Positions 27,101-38,460 are shown, counted from the stretch's first letter. The stretch is DNA of 64,000 bases from Multifurca ochricompacta (GCA_022496185.1 WTXG01000004.1:1054001-1118000), one strand, 5' to 3'. Notes: generated by a model not told the origin, from the letters alone. Translations and numbers: made by a program.

Positions 27101-27760
27101 CGTCCCGTCTGGTACACAGAAGGCGCGCAGCCCGAGTCTACCGCACGGCACAAGGTCGTACGTGCGACATGGTGCAGTGAGCGGTCTGGCAATGGTCGTC
27201 GCGCACGCGTTGCGCGTGGGGATGCCCGTGTGGGAGCGGGGAGGCGATGCCACGCAGCTTGGTGGTGAGTTTGTGCTTGGACCAGGGTATGTGTCTTCCC
27301 TCCTCCTCCCCTTCCTTATTTTTCTTTTTTTTTTTTGGGGTCTATCCCCCCATCTATTTTGTGGTCTGGGTCTGGTTTGACTGGATCTGGATCTCATAGG
27401 ATGAGTTGCACCTACGCGCATCGGATGCAGACCACAACAGGCCACGCGCCGATATTGGACGTCCTCGCCGCGGCAGGTGTGCGCGCCGTGCGGAGGTATA
27501 CTGGGATTTCAGGGCTAGGAGCGGCTGGTGCGAGCACTGGTGGGACGGTACGTCCGAATATTAGCCTGCCTTTGGAGCGCGGTAGCAACACAGCGCCGAG
27601 CGGACGCGACGCCAAGGTTTTGTCGGTCGTGCGGGAGGAGGCGTGTGGGGCATGCGGCGCGTGTGAAGGGTGTGCGGAGGCGTTGAGCATCGAATTGGAG
27701 TCTACAGCCTCGGGAGAGTGGAGCGTTGTCGTGACTGGAAATGGACGGTCCATTCGTTAA
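24188..27760 (+). CDS. Large disordered protein with a C-terminal AhpC/TSA-type (PRXL2-like) thioredoxin-fold domain
   Basis: The C-terminal domain reads LQFGELWRTQRTVVIFIRHFW, then CPMCQDYLTSLMRDVDHVALL, VGCGSYGLIRSY, LFVDASPGQALYRTFGM and YAHRMQTTTGHAPILDVLAAAG. This is the AhpC/TSA-2 family layout with a CPMC active-site pair, so a thiol oxidoreductase role is likely. Well-supported exons are about 24690-26746, 26823-26950, 27022-27286 and 27400-27760. The N-terminal ~700 residues are Ser/Pro-rich, with a His-rich block (HHHPGHHHHPPHHHHGH) just before the domain. The start at 24188 (MSSDQYQDTGAHRIKRKPPP) is plausible, but the first intron near 24290-24340 does not give a clean frame join, though a CACTAAC branch site is visible. 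A second intron at about 24592-24689 joins TTPRP to EPLPKVE. Family members are usually 200-400 residues, so the extension is unusual. Confidence 0.82.
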
Positions 27761-28242
27761 AAATGGGTGATGGAGGGGAGGGGGAAGGGAGGGGGGGCAT
27801 CTCCGGTCAAAGTTTATACCTGCGTGCGTGCGTGAAGAATCAAGCACTCAAAATGGGTACTGTCTATATCGGAGATATTTTTCTATTTTGCGCGTTTGAG
27901 CGCTGAGTGGTGCTGGGTCGCCTGCAGTTTTCACTTATGTATCGTTAACGAGGTATTATTGGTACGGTCGTTTCAAGCGGACTGTATATGTGTAGATGGA
28001 CGCTGGCTCGCTTGAGATAGGACTACGGCAGGTAGATTTGTCGTTTCGTTTGATTGATACAATCGTTGCCCTTTTTTTTATTTTGTTTTCTGTATTTTGC
28101 TTCGTAATAAGTGCGTGCGTAGATTGCAGTGTACAGATTACAGGTATTGATCGGGATATGCGCAGGCGGACAAACAGACAGCGACGACGCAAATGAAAGG
28201 AGCGATAGAGGATGGTGTACAGCAATAATGGAGCTGTATTGT
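27761..28242. other. Convergent intergenic region
   Basis: Shared 3' space between the AhpC/TSA gene and eIF6. No coding feature is seen; AT-rich stretches near 28070-28120 probably serve as 3' end signals. Confidence 0.5.
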
Positions 28243-29225
28243 TCATGCCCAACTGTCGATGAGCGCGTCGCGCATCTCGCCCACGACGGCGCTCGAGTTT
28301 TGGCCCTGGAGTTCTGTGCGGAGGTGGTGGGGGGGGGGGGGGTCAGGGACTTTCAGAATGAAGGAGGAAGATGCGCACTGAACGTCGCTTCGATAACACT
28401 GATCTCCGTCGCGGTGGTATCGAGACCGGTGAACGCGCACCAGTCGTTGACGACAAGCCCAGCGCCGAGTACGTCCGAACCTCGATTGACGGTGCCAGCC
28501 TATAAGAAGGAAGTTAGGGGGAAAAAAAGAGGACACTGTTATGGGGAAACGAAAAGGAGATGAGACAGACCACCAGTGGAACTTGCAATAGACTGGAGAG
28601 CTCGTCCTGGTCTTGAACGGACGTCTTGGGATGAACGAGACCACCTTGGTTAGTGATCGCGCAGTAGGAGCCAACGAGTACGTTATCCGCGATCGTCTGA
28701 CGGAAAACTTCGACTTTAAGGACATCTGCGATAATTTCTTCTGTCTCACGATCAATGTCAGGATGGACGAGGGCGACGTGATCGTTAGAAGCGATGACGT
28801 TTCCGAGGGCGGAGAGACGCTCCTCGACGCGTTGGAGGGCGACTGAATCCGGGAGAGCGTTGCGGATGTGTTGGAGTTCCTGATCCGTCGTCGATGACGG
28901 TACTAGGAGTCCGTGACGGTTACCGGCGGTGAGACGACCGACGATGCGGGTACCGCCGATAGAGGTGTGCACGATGGGGATCACGTCGTGGAGCTCGGCT
29001 TCGAAGGTGGAGTAAAAATTGGTACTGCCTTGAATGGCGACGAGACAGTAGGAGTTGGTGAGTTTGGAGAAGACGCCGACGTCGTTGCTGTTTTCGAATT
29101 GGAGGCCTTTATTTTTTTTTTTGTGGTCGTATATTTTATCGATATAATGTAACGAGGGTTTTTTGTGTGATGATTATGATTATGATTATGTGTGAGTGAG
29201 TTTTTATGAACGTACGAGTGGCCAT
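28243..29225 (-). CDS. TIF6: Eukaryotic translation initiation factor 6 (60S anti-association factor)
   Basis: Binds the 60S subunit, prevents premature joining to 40S and is needed for 60S biogenesis in nucleolus and cytoplasm. Four exons: 29225-29216, 29106-28571, 28499-28379 and 28313-28243, giving 245 residues, the same length as the human protein. Motifs include [82 protein letters not shown] and the C-terminal [10 protein letters not shown]. The first exon holds only ten coding bases (MAT plus one base). The start is fixed by the family N-terminus MATRLQFEN formed across intron 1 (donor GTACGT). The last intron (28314-28378) removes a poly-C tract and restores the family tail. It is divergent from the NDUFAF7 gene. 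Confidence 0.97.
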
Positions 29226-29385
29226 GATTTAGTGGACCTTTTTGTTTTTTTTTTTGCAAGGGACTATAACAATGGGATTGGTGTCGATGTCGATGTCGAT
29301 GTCGATGGGCAACAGTTCGGTCTTTTTGAATCTGTTCCATTCCGTTCGAGTCACCTTCCTCCGCATCCGGTCGAGTCAAAATTAA
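29226..29385. promoter_or_regulatory. Shared 160 bp divergent promoter (eIF6 / NDUFAF7)
   Basis: Only 160 bp separate the two start codons, so both promoters must lie here or overlap. It includes a T-run (about 29247-29262) and tandem GTCGAT hexamers at about 29281-29308. No TATA box is obvious. Confidence 0.6.
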
Positions 29386-31171
29386 ATGTTCTTCCGTCGT
29401 TGTTTATTACACACAAGACTCGTTCGCCGTGTACTGCAATCCAGGCAATACGCACAGTCATCTCATGTTGTACCTTCTGTGACTCCAGTTGAGAAGATAT
29501 TGTTGGACACTATCAAGGTACGCGCTTGACCTCTTTTGTGCATCACCCCCCTCGGGTTTAATATACGATACGGGTTTGGTGGTACAGGTAAATGGACCCG
29601 TATCCTTCGCGACGTACATGCAACTTTGCCTCTCCCATCCTACAGAGGGTTACTACATGAACCCTGCAAACGCGGTGATTGGTGCTCGAGGTGACTTCAT
29701 CACCAGTCCAGAGATCAGCCAGGTATTTGGCGAGGTGCGTGTCTCCCCCCCTTTAGGCTTTGGCTTCTGGGAGGTAATGAATATATTGAGAGGATACGTT
29801 AGCTCTTAGGTATATGGTTGCTGTCACACTATTTGACCACCGGAGCGAAGCATGACATCCAGCTTGTGGAACTTGGACCGGGAAGAGGTACGCTTATGGA
29901 TGATATCCTCCGCGTGAGTTGGCCCGTTTTTGTCCGGCGTTCAACTGTATTTTAACCAAAAAAAAAAAAACAACTTTCAGACATTATCGCAACTACCGCA
30001 TTCTCGTACGTCCGTAAAGCATGTTCACCTCGTGGAATCAAGTCCGGCTCTCCGTTCCGTGCAGCAAAAGAAGCTCCAATCATGGGATGGCAAAAACAAC
30101 CTTAAAATACACTGGCACGATTCGATTGACGACATCCCTACCGCAGATGGCATCTACACCATGCTGGTCGCCCACGAGTTCTTTGACGCGCTGCCATTCC
30201 ATCTCATCGAAGTACGCGGTTCATAACATAACAAAGCTTACTTATGATAGAGTATAAGGTGACCGTCGTTTAGAAAACACATCAAGGTTGGAAGGAGGTC
30301 TTGATCACCTCTACCCCAGACCCGGCCGCCAAGAGAATACTCAGACCGTCAGACGTCCTCACGTCCTCCCTTGACCTTGATCGATCATCATCGTCAACGG
30401 CGACATCAAAAACGCGTTTTCGCTCCGTGCTCGCGCCAGACCCTTCGCCTGTGTCAACGCTACTGGGCGCCTCGTCACCGCGATTCGGGTCCCTCCCGAT
30501 TGGCGCGCGCATCGAAGTCTCCGCTACCTCCTTTCAGGCCGCGCGCAAGTTGGGTATGCTCATCTCCCAAGGCGCGGGTGGTAGCGCACTAGTGGTAGAC
30601 TATGGAGCAAACCACGCCGTCGGCAATTCGTTCCGCGTGAGTGCGCTATCTATCTATATATTATCTAGAGTGGCGCTAACAGAGAGGATATATGTTTGTT
30701 TGTTTGTTTTTTCCTTTTTTTTTCGCGCAGGCCTTTAAAAAACATGCGCTCGTTGACCCTTTCGAGTTCCCGGGTCAGGCGGACCTGACGGCAAACGTCG
30801 ACTTTGCGTATCTCGCCGAAGCGCTGGCAGGAACTGGTGCGTTTCGCTCTTTCTCTTTCGCTCTCCAACGTCCTTTCATATCACAGGTGCCACACACACA
30901 CACAGCGAAAGTGCACGGCCCACTCTCGCAGCGCGCCTTCCTCCTACACATGGGCATCGGGACTCGCGTCGGTGCGCTGCAGCGCGCGGCCTCAACATCA
31001 TCTAAGGAGAGCGGGGACGCGCTCGCGGCGGCTGCGGCGCGTCTCGTTGATGCGGCTGGGATGGGTGGGGAGTATAAGGTGATGGGTGTTACGAGTGGAG
31101 GGGGGGTGGAGAAGGAGAAGGAGAAGGAGGAGGGGGCATGGCCATTCATCGCGGGCGAGATCGAGCGGTGA
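29386..31171 (+). CDS. NDUFAF7: NDUFAF7/MidA-family protein arginine methyltransferase (mitochondrial complex I assembly)
   Basis: The animal relative symmetrically dimethylates an arginine of NDUFS2 during early complex I assembly. Seven exons: 29386-29517, 29588-29734, 29803-29913, 29981-30211, 30274-30636, 30731-30836 and 30906-31171, giving 451 residues. The N-terminus (MFFRRCLLHTRLVRRVLQSR) is Arg-rich without acids, as in mitochondrial presequences. Family motifs follow: GPVSFATYMQLCLSHPTEGY, GDFITSPEISQVFGE, the SAM-binding loop VELGPGRGTLMDDILR, HLVESSPALR, VAHEFFDALPFH, ALVVDYGA, LTANVDFAYLAEAL and GPLSQRAFLLHMGI. An internal insert with many Ser residues (about 30330-30490) lengthens the middle compared with bacterial MidA. 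Confidence 0.93.
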
Positions 31172-31700
31172 ATCTGATGGGTATACTAGGAGGGGAGGAG
31201 AGGTCACGCATACGGGGCTGAAGTACCCATCATGCACATGCACTCGCCTTGCTTTTTGGTAGGTACTGATTAGATAGACATGGGGGAGAGTTTCTACATG
31301 GATGTATACCCATGCAACTTGCACTCTAGTCAGTCTAGACAGTCGTCCAGAGAAAAATTCAGTCAGAGCCTGTGACTAAGTCGCAATACAATATCTCTGT
31401 CGATTGTACGGATCCAACCCGCGGTGAGTGCGAGGCAGAGTGTTCCCAAGAGGAGAGAGGTAGAAAGGAAGAGAGCGATGAAGGAGCCCCAGAGATAACT
31501 AAGATTTCGAAGGAGGGTGTATCATGCTTGAACTGTTGCGAATCTACTGCTTGCTGGTTCCATTTGACCTTGCGCTCAATGTCTTGTGCAGTAAGGGTAA
31601 AGGTACAAGGTTTTTACACCATGCCTTGGTACATTTTTTTGTAGCAGGAGTGTTATTGTCCATTGCATGGACAGGAGGAGGGAGGATGTTAAGCATTTTC
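31172..31700. other. Intergenic, no feature seen
   Basis: 3' flank of the methyltransferase gene, grading into transposon-derived sequence. No convincing open frame. Confidence 0.45.
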
Positions 31701-32230
31701 ACTGTTAGGTTTTTTTTTTTTTTTTAATCAATTTTATTCGCATTTCAGGGCCGTGCCCAATTTGTGCAGCTACTACTGGTACATAGTTACTACTGTGGTG
31801 AACATGAGGGAGGAACAGGGAAAATGTGAGGAGGGAGAGTGTAAGGGGAGGGGAGACAAGCCAAAGTGGAAAGGTGAACTTACCCATACCACCTGATGTC
31901 ACTGACTCAGACTTAATCCAGCTTGCGAGGTCGTTCCGAAGAAAAGGGCCTTGTGAAGGCCCGCGTATCCTGGATGAAGGCAAGCAAGTCTTCAACGAAG
32001 GGCTTGCAGTTGAAGAGGATGTGCCACTGGGAAGTCCAGGGCCAATTAAAGGAGGAATGAAAGATCCTCCCGTTCTCCGGTGTCTCCGGTGTCTCTCATG
32101 ACTTTGGTCTTTTGAGTCTTTTGAGTCTTCCGTTCCCCCGTTCTCCCGTCCTTGTGGTTGTTCGGTTCTGGCAACTTTAGTAGTTTCAGGGGTACCAACC
32201 AGAGCCCATACCTTTTAGGGAAATGAAGGA
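31701..32230 (-). mobile_element. 5'-truncated Tad1-like LINE fragment (3' end)
   Basis: On the minus strand the sequence ends in a run of about 16 A (31711-31726), preceded by a conserved 3' tail. Upstream a frame reads WHILFNCKPFVEDLLAFIQD, like the Cys/His region after RNase H in fungal LINE reverse transcriptases. A related fragment lies at 43075-43480. It is clearly dead: several stops and no RT domain. The outer limit near 32230 is approximate. Confidence 0.65.
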
Positions 32231-32391
32231 GTTTCATAGGGTGGAAAGGATGAGTCTATCGAAGGGATGGAAAGTGGGATGTTGGGGTCATGTCGCTTGC
32301 CTCACTTTTCTTTTTCCATCCCTCTCGTTAAACTATAAAGTAACCATGAGGAGATGACAAGCCACCAGAAGTTCTCTTCCTCGAGCTCCAG

Positions 32392-33101
32392 ATGATCAAT
32401 AACAGTCTACAGCCAGCAAACTCCATTCCTCACCAGTCCGGGCCGCATGATCATATGTTCCCTACTGTTAGAGTTGGTCATTGCATCCTCCTGTCTGCAC
32501 GCACTCACTGATACTCATCGTCCTTTAGATCATTCTAATTTCAGGTGAAGTCCATGAGAATCAAATAACCCCGCCAGTCGGGGATATGAATGCACAAGGT
32601 CGACCCCACGACCCCCTCTACATGAGCAGAGGCCCTCCCGACATGGGGTTTCATTACCCTCCAGTGCCGATCGTGAGTTTGCACTCATATATATGATGTC
32701 ATGCTTTTCGACAATAACACCTTGCACAGAATGCCATGCCCCCATATATATATCACAATGTAGGAGCTACCCAAGGTATTCCAGTACAAGCACAAGTCAT
32801 TGCTCCCGTGTGTTCCCTATTTTCTTTCTTTCTTTCTTTCACATATACACATATCTCTGACAATCTAACCCTTTCATGACAGGATCCTCAGTACACTGCA
32901 TCAGTGCCTACTGGAGTGTTTCCTAACGAATGGCCTCCCCAGGCCCCCATTCCTAGCGAGCCAGCAGCAGAACTCCTTCGACAGCTCGCCAGCCGCTACC
33001 TACACCACCCCGATTCACTGGTTCACATGGTTCGCATGGAACCAGGCAACACTGGTTGCTTCAAGGTGGTGATCACACTCCAACTGGCTGACATACTCTA
33101 G
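32392..33101 (+). CDS. Unknown small multi-exon protein of the inverted-repeat element, copy A
   Basis: One of four copies in this window; function not recognised. Inferred exons encode MINNSLQPANSIPHQSGPHD, then GEVHENQITPPVGDMNAQGR and PLYMSRGPPDMGFHYPP, then NAMPPYIYHNVGATQGIP, and a last exon (from about 32883) PNEWPPQAPIPSEPAAELLR with the conserved tail RYLHHPDSLVHMVRMEPGN and VVITLQLADIL. Introns have GTGAGT or GTGTGT donors; the last intron has a TTTC microsatellite. The first intron join is uncertain. Compared with the other copies, 30 nt are missing in frame at the start of the last exon (EFQGNGGLGYA lost). About 160 residues, Pro/Gln-rich first half, no Cys pairs or membrane segment. 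Confidence 0.55.
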
Positions 33102-33654
33102 TTTTATGATGTAATCGAGGTCCATCTCTTGCTATCACTTCTTGACTTCAAAATCCCTGTAGTTTTCTATCTGCTATCGTTCGTTCCGTCTCGCCTTTTT
33201 TAAAATAAATACCATGCTAGGAATGCCTACTAGATGTGTCGATGAACTTGGGGTCGGGGTTTCTGTGTGAATGCTGCTAATCAGGTTGGGAGATGGAGGG
33301 CAACACCAAACACGAAAACAGGTAAAATCTAAATCAAACAAAATAAATATGCGCCCGAAGGGGCGCACGCAAATTAGCTCTACAGGAAATTAAATCCACC
33401 CCCCTCTCGAGAGTGCACAAGGTTTTCGCTACAGCATATTGCTGAGAAATTGCTCGTAAAAACGCTCTCAAGACATGGGCTTCGGACCGGTATCTAGACC
33501 AGAGAAGATGACCACACGACCACCCCTTCATTCACACACTCCCTCTTAGTTATCGACTCACCTAATTATTACAACCACCCCCTCTTCACTATAGCCACGT
33601 CGAAGGGAGGCAAAAACAATCATACCCCCTTGTACTCTCGCCGCAACCATATTG

Positions 33655-33806
33655 ACAGCTTTTAGGTGGGTAGTTGGCCATGCCTTTGTGAGAGATAATA
33701 CCCAAATATTCAGGCCAAGGCCAGACATTCCCCGGGACAAGGTCACATGCCCATGTGATGCCCAATCATTGGATTCAATGGAACACGTTCTTTTCCACTG
33801 CTCCTG
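33655..33806 (+). pseudogene. RNase H/RT C-terminal remnant inside element copy 1
   Basis: A single open stretch reads AFRWVVGHAFVRDNTQIFRP, then a Cys-rich end CPCDAQSLDSMEHVLFHC before a stop. This is the zinc-knuckle-like end of fungal LINE/RNase H proteins. The matching stretch in copy 2 (about 62258-62400, minus) reads ALRWAIGHAFVRDYTQI and is cut after VTCPCDAQS by an LTR-like insertion. No RT palm motif is seen upstream, so it is a relic. Confidence 0.6.
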
Positions 33807-34242
33807 ATTCTTTGCAGTTCGTAATCAACTCGCTACTATTTACTCCCCCCTCCCACCCCCGGTCTAGCTAGGGCTGCGCGCCGTCCGTTTGACGGTGACG
33901 GCCGTCTATTTGACAGTGAAGGACGGGTATGGCTGACCGGTACACCTTCCGTTTTTGGTACTCACTGGATCGCTGATGGTATGGTACGGGTACGGTACGG
34001 CCGTTTTACGGTATATGGTAGTAGACGGTATTACTAGAGAAATAAAGTTGACCAGGGTAGCATGAGCAAGAAGCTTAGAGTGATAAAGCAATGAATAGGT
34101 GTATTCTTATGGCTATTCTACACCTTTTTATGTAGTTTATGAGTACAATACCCAACAATCTACTTTACCAGCCATAATCTGAAACTCATAGAGGGACTTC
34201 AAGCATTGCATTTGCTTCTGTGAGTGTGATTAGTGATTGTCA

Positions 34243-35680
34243 AGGGTTTTCATACCCGCACGGGTAAGCGCCACGGGTTTTGCCGGGTACGGGTACGGGT
34301 ATACGGCTCCCAACCCGTGGAAACCCGTACCCGCGCGGCGGGTTTGGCGGGTATAGGCGCCAATCATGCATTGACAAGATCAGTAGAAATTCTAAGATAA
34401 AACACATCTGCAGCCACAAAAATAAAAGATCTCGTCTGATGTATGCTATAGGGTATTTTTAAATATGTTCTAGTATTATCATATGAAATATCAAAGCAGA
34501 TCAATGGTGCGATGTAAAATAAAAGTGTTATCAGTGATCCACTTCTTGAAAATCATGATGCACCTGTTTTATCAACGCGCGACCAATTCTGCCGGTCTGG
34601 CACTATCTAAAATACTCTCTAGACTACTTTAGACTATAATATAATCAAATTATTAAATTAGTTTACTGAAACAAGGCCTGCGTGTATCTACAAGCTGCAT
34701 GGGGCAGTGACTACATTGCATCGCATGGTGGTCTGACCTCCTTCCTATTAAGGAAGGTTGACTTAAACGCACCAGGACAGTCGCGCTCGTATGAAATGAA
34801 AGCAGAATAATAAAATAGTAATGTAAATAAAGGATCCTTTTAATCTTCTGAACATAAACCAACAATATTTGAGGGATCTTGAGTAGCCATAAATGAACGC
34901 GTTGTGTCCAAGTGCTTATCTCCTTGACCGGGATGGCCCGGGCCATTTATCCGAAATGCGCAGAAATGCAAAGAACAGTCACACTCGTATAAAATTGAAA
35001 GCAGAATAATAAAATAAAAATGGAATAATAAATTATCTTAATCTTATGAACATAAAATAGGAATCTTTGAGGGATCTTGAGTAGCCATAAATGAACGCGT
35101 TGTGTCCAAGTGCGTATCTCCTTGACCGGGATGTCCCGGGCCGGATGTCCGAAATGTGCGATGCAAGTAAAGAACTTGCATGCGTTTCATTTCATGGGTA
35201 ACCCAGGTATCAAAACAATTATCCAGGGGTTACCCCTGCAAATTGCTATGTGTTCATCAAATTATTTTGCATTCTGTGTGGTTATCTGACAGGCTTTTCA
35301 TCAATGTTCTATAACATCCTATCTAATCATCTCTGTATACTGTATTTTAGTTGTGCTTGTATAAAATTGAAAGCAGAATAATAAAATAAAAATGGAATAA
35401 TGAATTATCTTAATCTTCTGAACATAAAATAAGAGTCATTGAGGGATCTTAAGCAGCCACAAATGAACGCGTTGTGTATCTTCTTGGTCCGGGAAGGCCT
35501 GGGCCGGGTATCCGAAATGCGCGATGCAAGTAAAGAACTTGCACGCGTTTTCATGGGTGACCCGCGGGTAACCCGCGGGTTACCCGTACCCGTAGTGACG
35601 GGTACGGGTACGGGTACAGGTACCAATGAGGATACCCCAGGGTTACCCCTGCCAATCACTAAGTGTGATTGGTGTAAACA
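34243..35680. repeat. Nested ~1.4 kb dispersed repeat, copy 1 (GGGTAC-rich ends)
   Basis: An inverted, diverged copy lies at 43905-45300. Both ends are rich in ACCCGTACCCG/CGGGTACGGGT and begin with AGTGATTG-like bases next to CAAGGG/CAGGGG. Inside, a block containing GGGATCTTGAGTAGCCATAA and CCGGGCC recurs near 34868, 35055 and 35430. No protein is recognised. The ends resemble hAT-type terminal regions, suggesting a second non-autonomous element inside the first. Confidence 0.65.
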
Positions 35681-35965
35681 GGGCATACTGGAACATGAAC
35701 TCCCTCAATAAATGTAATTGTAGGTACATTATCACAAAAGAGACATCAGAGAAACAATACCAAAACATGCCCCAAAAAGGGGCATCCCAAAAACTATATT
35801 TGGGCTTGCACAAGGCAACTCCTAAAGCCAAGTGTGGTAAATGCGAGCATACCTCCAACCGGACTCTGGCAGACCAAAATTCAATTACAATAAGGCAAAA
35901 ATCAAATATATAGACTAATAGACAGCTCAATGACCCAGTGCAGTATCAGCTTGCGTGCGTGCAAG

Positions 35966-36190
35966 ATGCAACTGCTTCTTTTTTTTTTTTTTTTGAATCG
36001 AGTTTCATTGACGCACTTGCAAGGCCTTGCCTAGGTCGCGCGGCTATCTAGTACAAAGGGTCCCCTAGTAGCTACTGTAAATGTATTAGGGCGGCGCCCA
36101 ATTGAAAAAACCCTGCAGGGAAAAGTAAAGGTAATGGAGTTGATTGGGTGAGGCAAGGTTCGACTGTTGCAACTGCTTCTTGTCAGGCAA
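35966..36190 (-). mobile_element. Tad1-like LINE 3' tail fragment
   Basis: On the minus strand, AGGCAAGGCCTTGCAAGTGC is followed by AAACTCGATTC and about 17 A. The same tail (AGGCAAGGCCTTGACGCG ... AAACTCGATTCC) ends the plus-strand LINE at 40800-40870. Only the 3' untranslated end is present. Confidence 0.65.
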
Positions 36191-36741
36191 CAGAGGGAGA
36201 TCGTGTCCCATCCACTAGATTAGATGGGCCGGTTGCAACTGGGACCGGAGACCGGATAGCCGGGCTCCTGGGTGGACTCGATCTTATGATTATGATAAGA
36301 TAATCTAAAGTGCGTCAGATAATTGATTCAGAGACATTGCACGCACAACACATTCCTTCTGTCTTGTCACATTTAAATAACTATATTTATTCTACTTATT
36401 GTCATGCTCCTCTGAGCAGTATCAAAGGTCACTATTCTGTACATGTTCACTTCAGTTTTGACCACATAAACTGAAGTGAGTATTAGTTAGTTTATCTTAT
36501 CTCTTATCTTTACCATATTTAGCTAACACTTATCTACTATCTAAATAGGTAAAGATACTATAGTGGGGGAGTTTTGGTGGCTTAATGACAAGATTAAAGC
36601 CCTGCCGTCCATGCCGTCTAATGCCGTCTACGGCCGTTTTTTGACGGGTTCGGACGGCGTTTTCCGTACCCGTAACCGTCCGTCTTGATGATTGACTTGA
36701 GCTGGTACGGTACGGGTACGGCGCGCAGCCCTAGGTCTAGT

Positions 36742-38460
36742 AGCCACTCATACTTCCATGGCCAAGCTAAAGTGTAGTACATATGAAACTTTCAAGCCAG
36801 TGCGTCATACAATCAGTGGTTCCAGGTGGACAGGGATTCTCTGGACTTAACGTTATCACAAAACAGTCTTTTCACATAGAATCTAACCAACTAATACCTC
36901 GGTCGATCTTCCGTGATTGAGGCACCCCAAAGTAGTTACAACCGCGCTCATGGAGTACAAATTTTAAAAAGAACTCGAAAACAGGAACAAATAGCCATAA
37001 ATAAATGGATGTCAGGCAGGCACGGCTAACTTAGATATCTGCCCTTCTATTAGAGCAGCCTTCAACCCAGAATCAATGCGACCCCTGCACGAATCGGGCT
37101 GACTGAACTGGACCATTAAATACTTTCTTTTATTATTGTTATTGGACCGGAATCACACATAAAAGCCCCCGTCCATGTGTGACTTCCACCTTTCTCCTTG
37201 TGTCTTGTGGAAGTGGGTGCAATCCAATGCACAACCGTTTCATATACTTACAGATGAATTGGAATTGTTTTGATTGGCCAAAGAAAAAAAGGGGACGTGG
37301 CAGCATAGCCGTTTCCATGCCCGATCTCGACCTTCGCTCCAACCATAGCTACTATTGGCGCTGCGGTGTCATTCTTTATATTCTTTCATCCCTCATAATT
37401 GCAACCGTGAAGCATGGAATTGTTTTTATTTTAAAGAAAAAATGCCATTAATATTCAAGGATGTACAACTATGATAAGACACTGAGGGGACACATGTAAG
37501 AAACTAAGTGAATAGCTAGCTATATGAGAGAATCAGCAAAATGTAATGTAGCTAGCTACATACATAAAAGTGATGCTGACCTTCACAGAAAGACATCGTA
37601 CCTTGGCTTTGATAATGATGGATCATGGCCGCCACCTTCGATATCAATGCTGTTAGCTGCTCTTCTTACACGGACCTTCATGGACACCCAAAAGTACACC
37701 CAGTGGAAGGCATGAGTGTCAGATGTCTCTTCGTTGGGTTTCCACCTCTCGTTTTTCAGGGGAGAAAGACATCCATATCCAATAAAGGCCCTTTACGTGT
37801 GTCCAGAGTCAAGTGGTTTAAGGATTTCATAGCCTCATGGTCTCGGCATCGCTACCGCCCGCAGCGCCAAAGGCAGTAGTGGACATGGCCCATGAGCCAC
37901 CTCATCATAGCACGTAGAAATCAACAGGACTACTGGAATTAAGGCGCTTTCAGACAAGATACAAGAGGACTTACAACAAAAAGTACGTGTGCTGCCCACG
38001 GAAGTGAAGCAAACTCAAACTCCTACTAACACCCTTCCGGCGGCGTTGGATGCAATGCTAAAAATAAAATTATATCCAAGTATGCCAAGCCCGGCACAGA
38101 TTGTCCCCACCCCCGCTTCCGAAATCCGAAAGAGGAAAACTTCCCACCAAAAATTCCCTAATCTCATCATCAAGATCTCCTGACTGATTACCCCCACTTG
38201 ACTCGTGGCGACCCGCACGAAGAGCCAACCCCCAGGGACCCATCGGCCACTTCAATCCTCTGAGAGAGGACCTGCGCACCTACTTGACCGAGCCGCCCGA
38301 GATCTACTGCAATTCCTATTTCACACAACACAAGAGCAACGTTCGTTCCCCAATTTGCAATCAACAAGGAAGCCGGCGTCTGGGTGGAAGAGAGGATACA
38401 GCCTGACAGCCTGACAAGGCAACAAGGAGCACGGGACATAACCCCCCAAAATTGACCAAC
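36742..38460 (+). other. Conserved interior of the inverted-repeat element, copy 1 (degenerate coding?)
   Basis: Aligns by eye with 60243-61960 (minus) of copy 2. Matching translated blocks include PDLDLRSNHSYYWR, ILYILSSLIIATVKHGIVFI, a KPGTDCPHPRF/ARIVPTP block and RDLLQFLF. In both copies frames are broken by stops and shifts, so this is either a decayed gene or non-coding sequence. Conservation is at the DNA level; no known domain recognised. Confidence 0.5.

Larger units (their letters stand above)
33869..36733. mobile_element. hAT-like non-autonomous DNA transposon with 8-bp target duplication
   Basis: Perfect 16-bp terminal inverted repeats TAGGGCTGCGCGCCGT, followed at both ends by GTACGG-type repeats. 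It is flanked by GGTCTAGC (33861-33868) and GGTCTAGT (36734-36741). The homologous position in element copy 2 (61945-61952, minus reading GGTCTAGC) is uninterrupted, so the insertion and the 8-bp duplication are shown directly. An 8-bp duplication and a TAGGG start are typical of hAT elements. No transposase open frame is visible; the interior contains a nested 1.4 kb repeat and a LINE tail. Confidence 0.85.

Noticed and set aside
34260..34350. GGGTAC-rich stretches as telomeric sequence
   Set aside because: Not TTAGGG; they are palindromic subterminal repeats of a dispersed element and recur inside the window.
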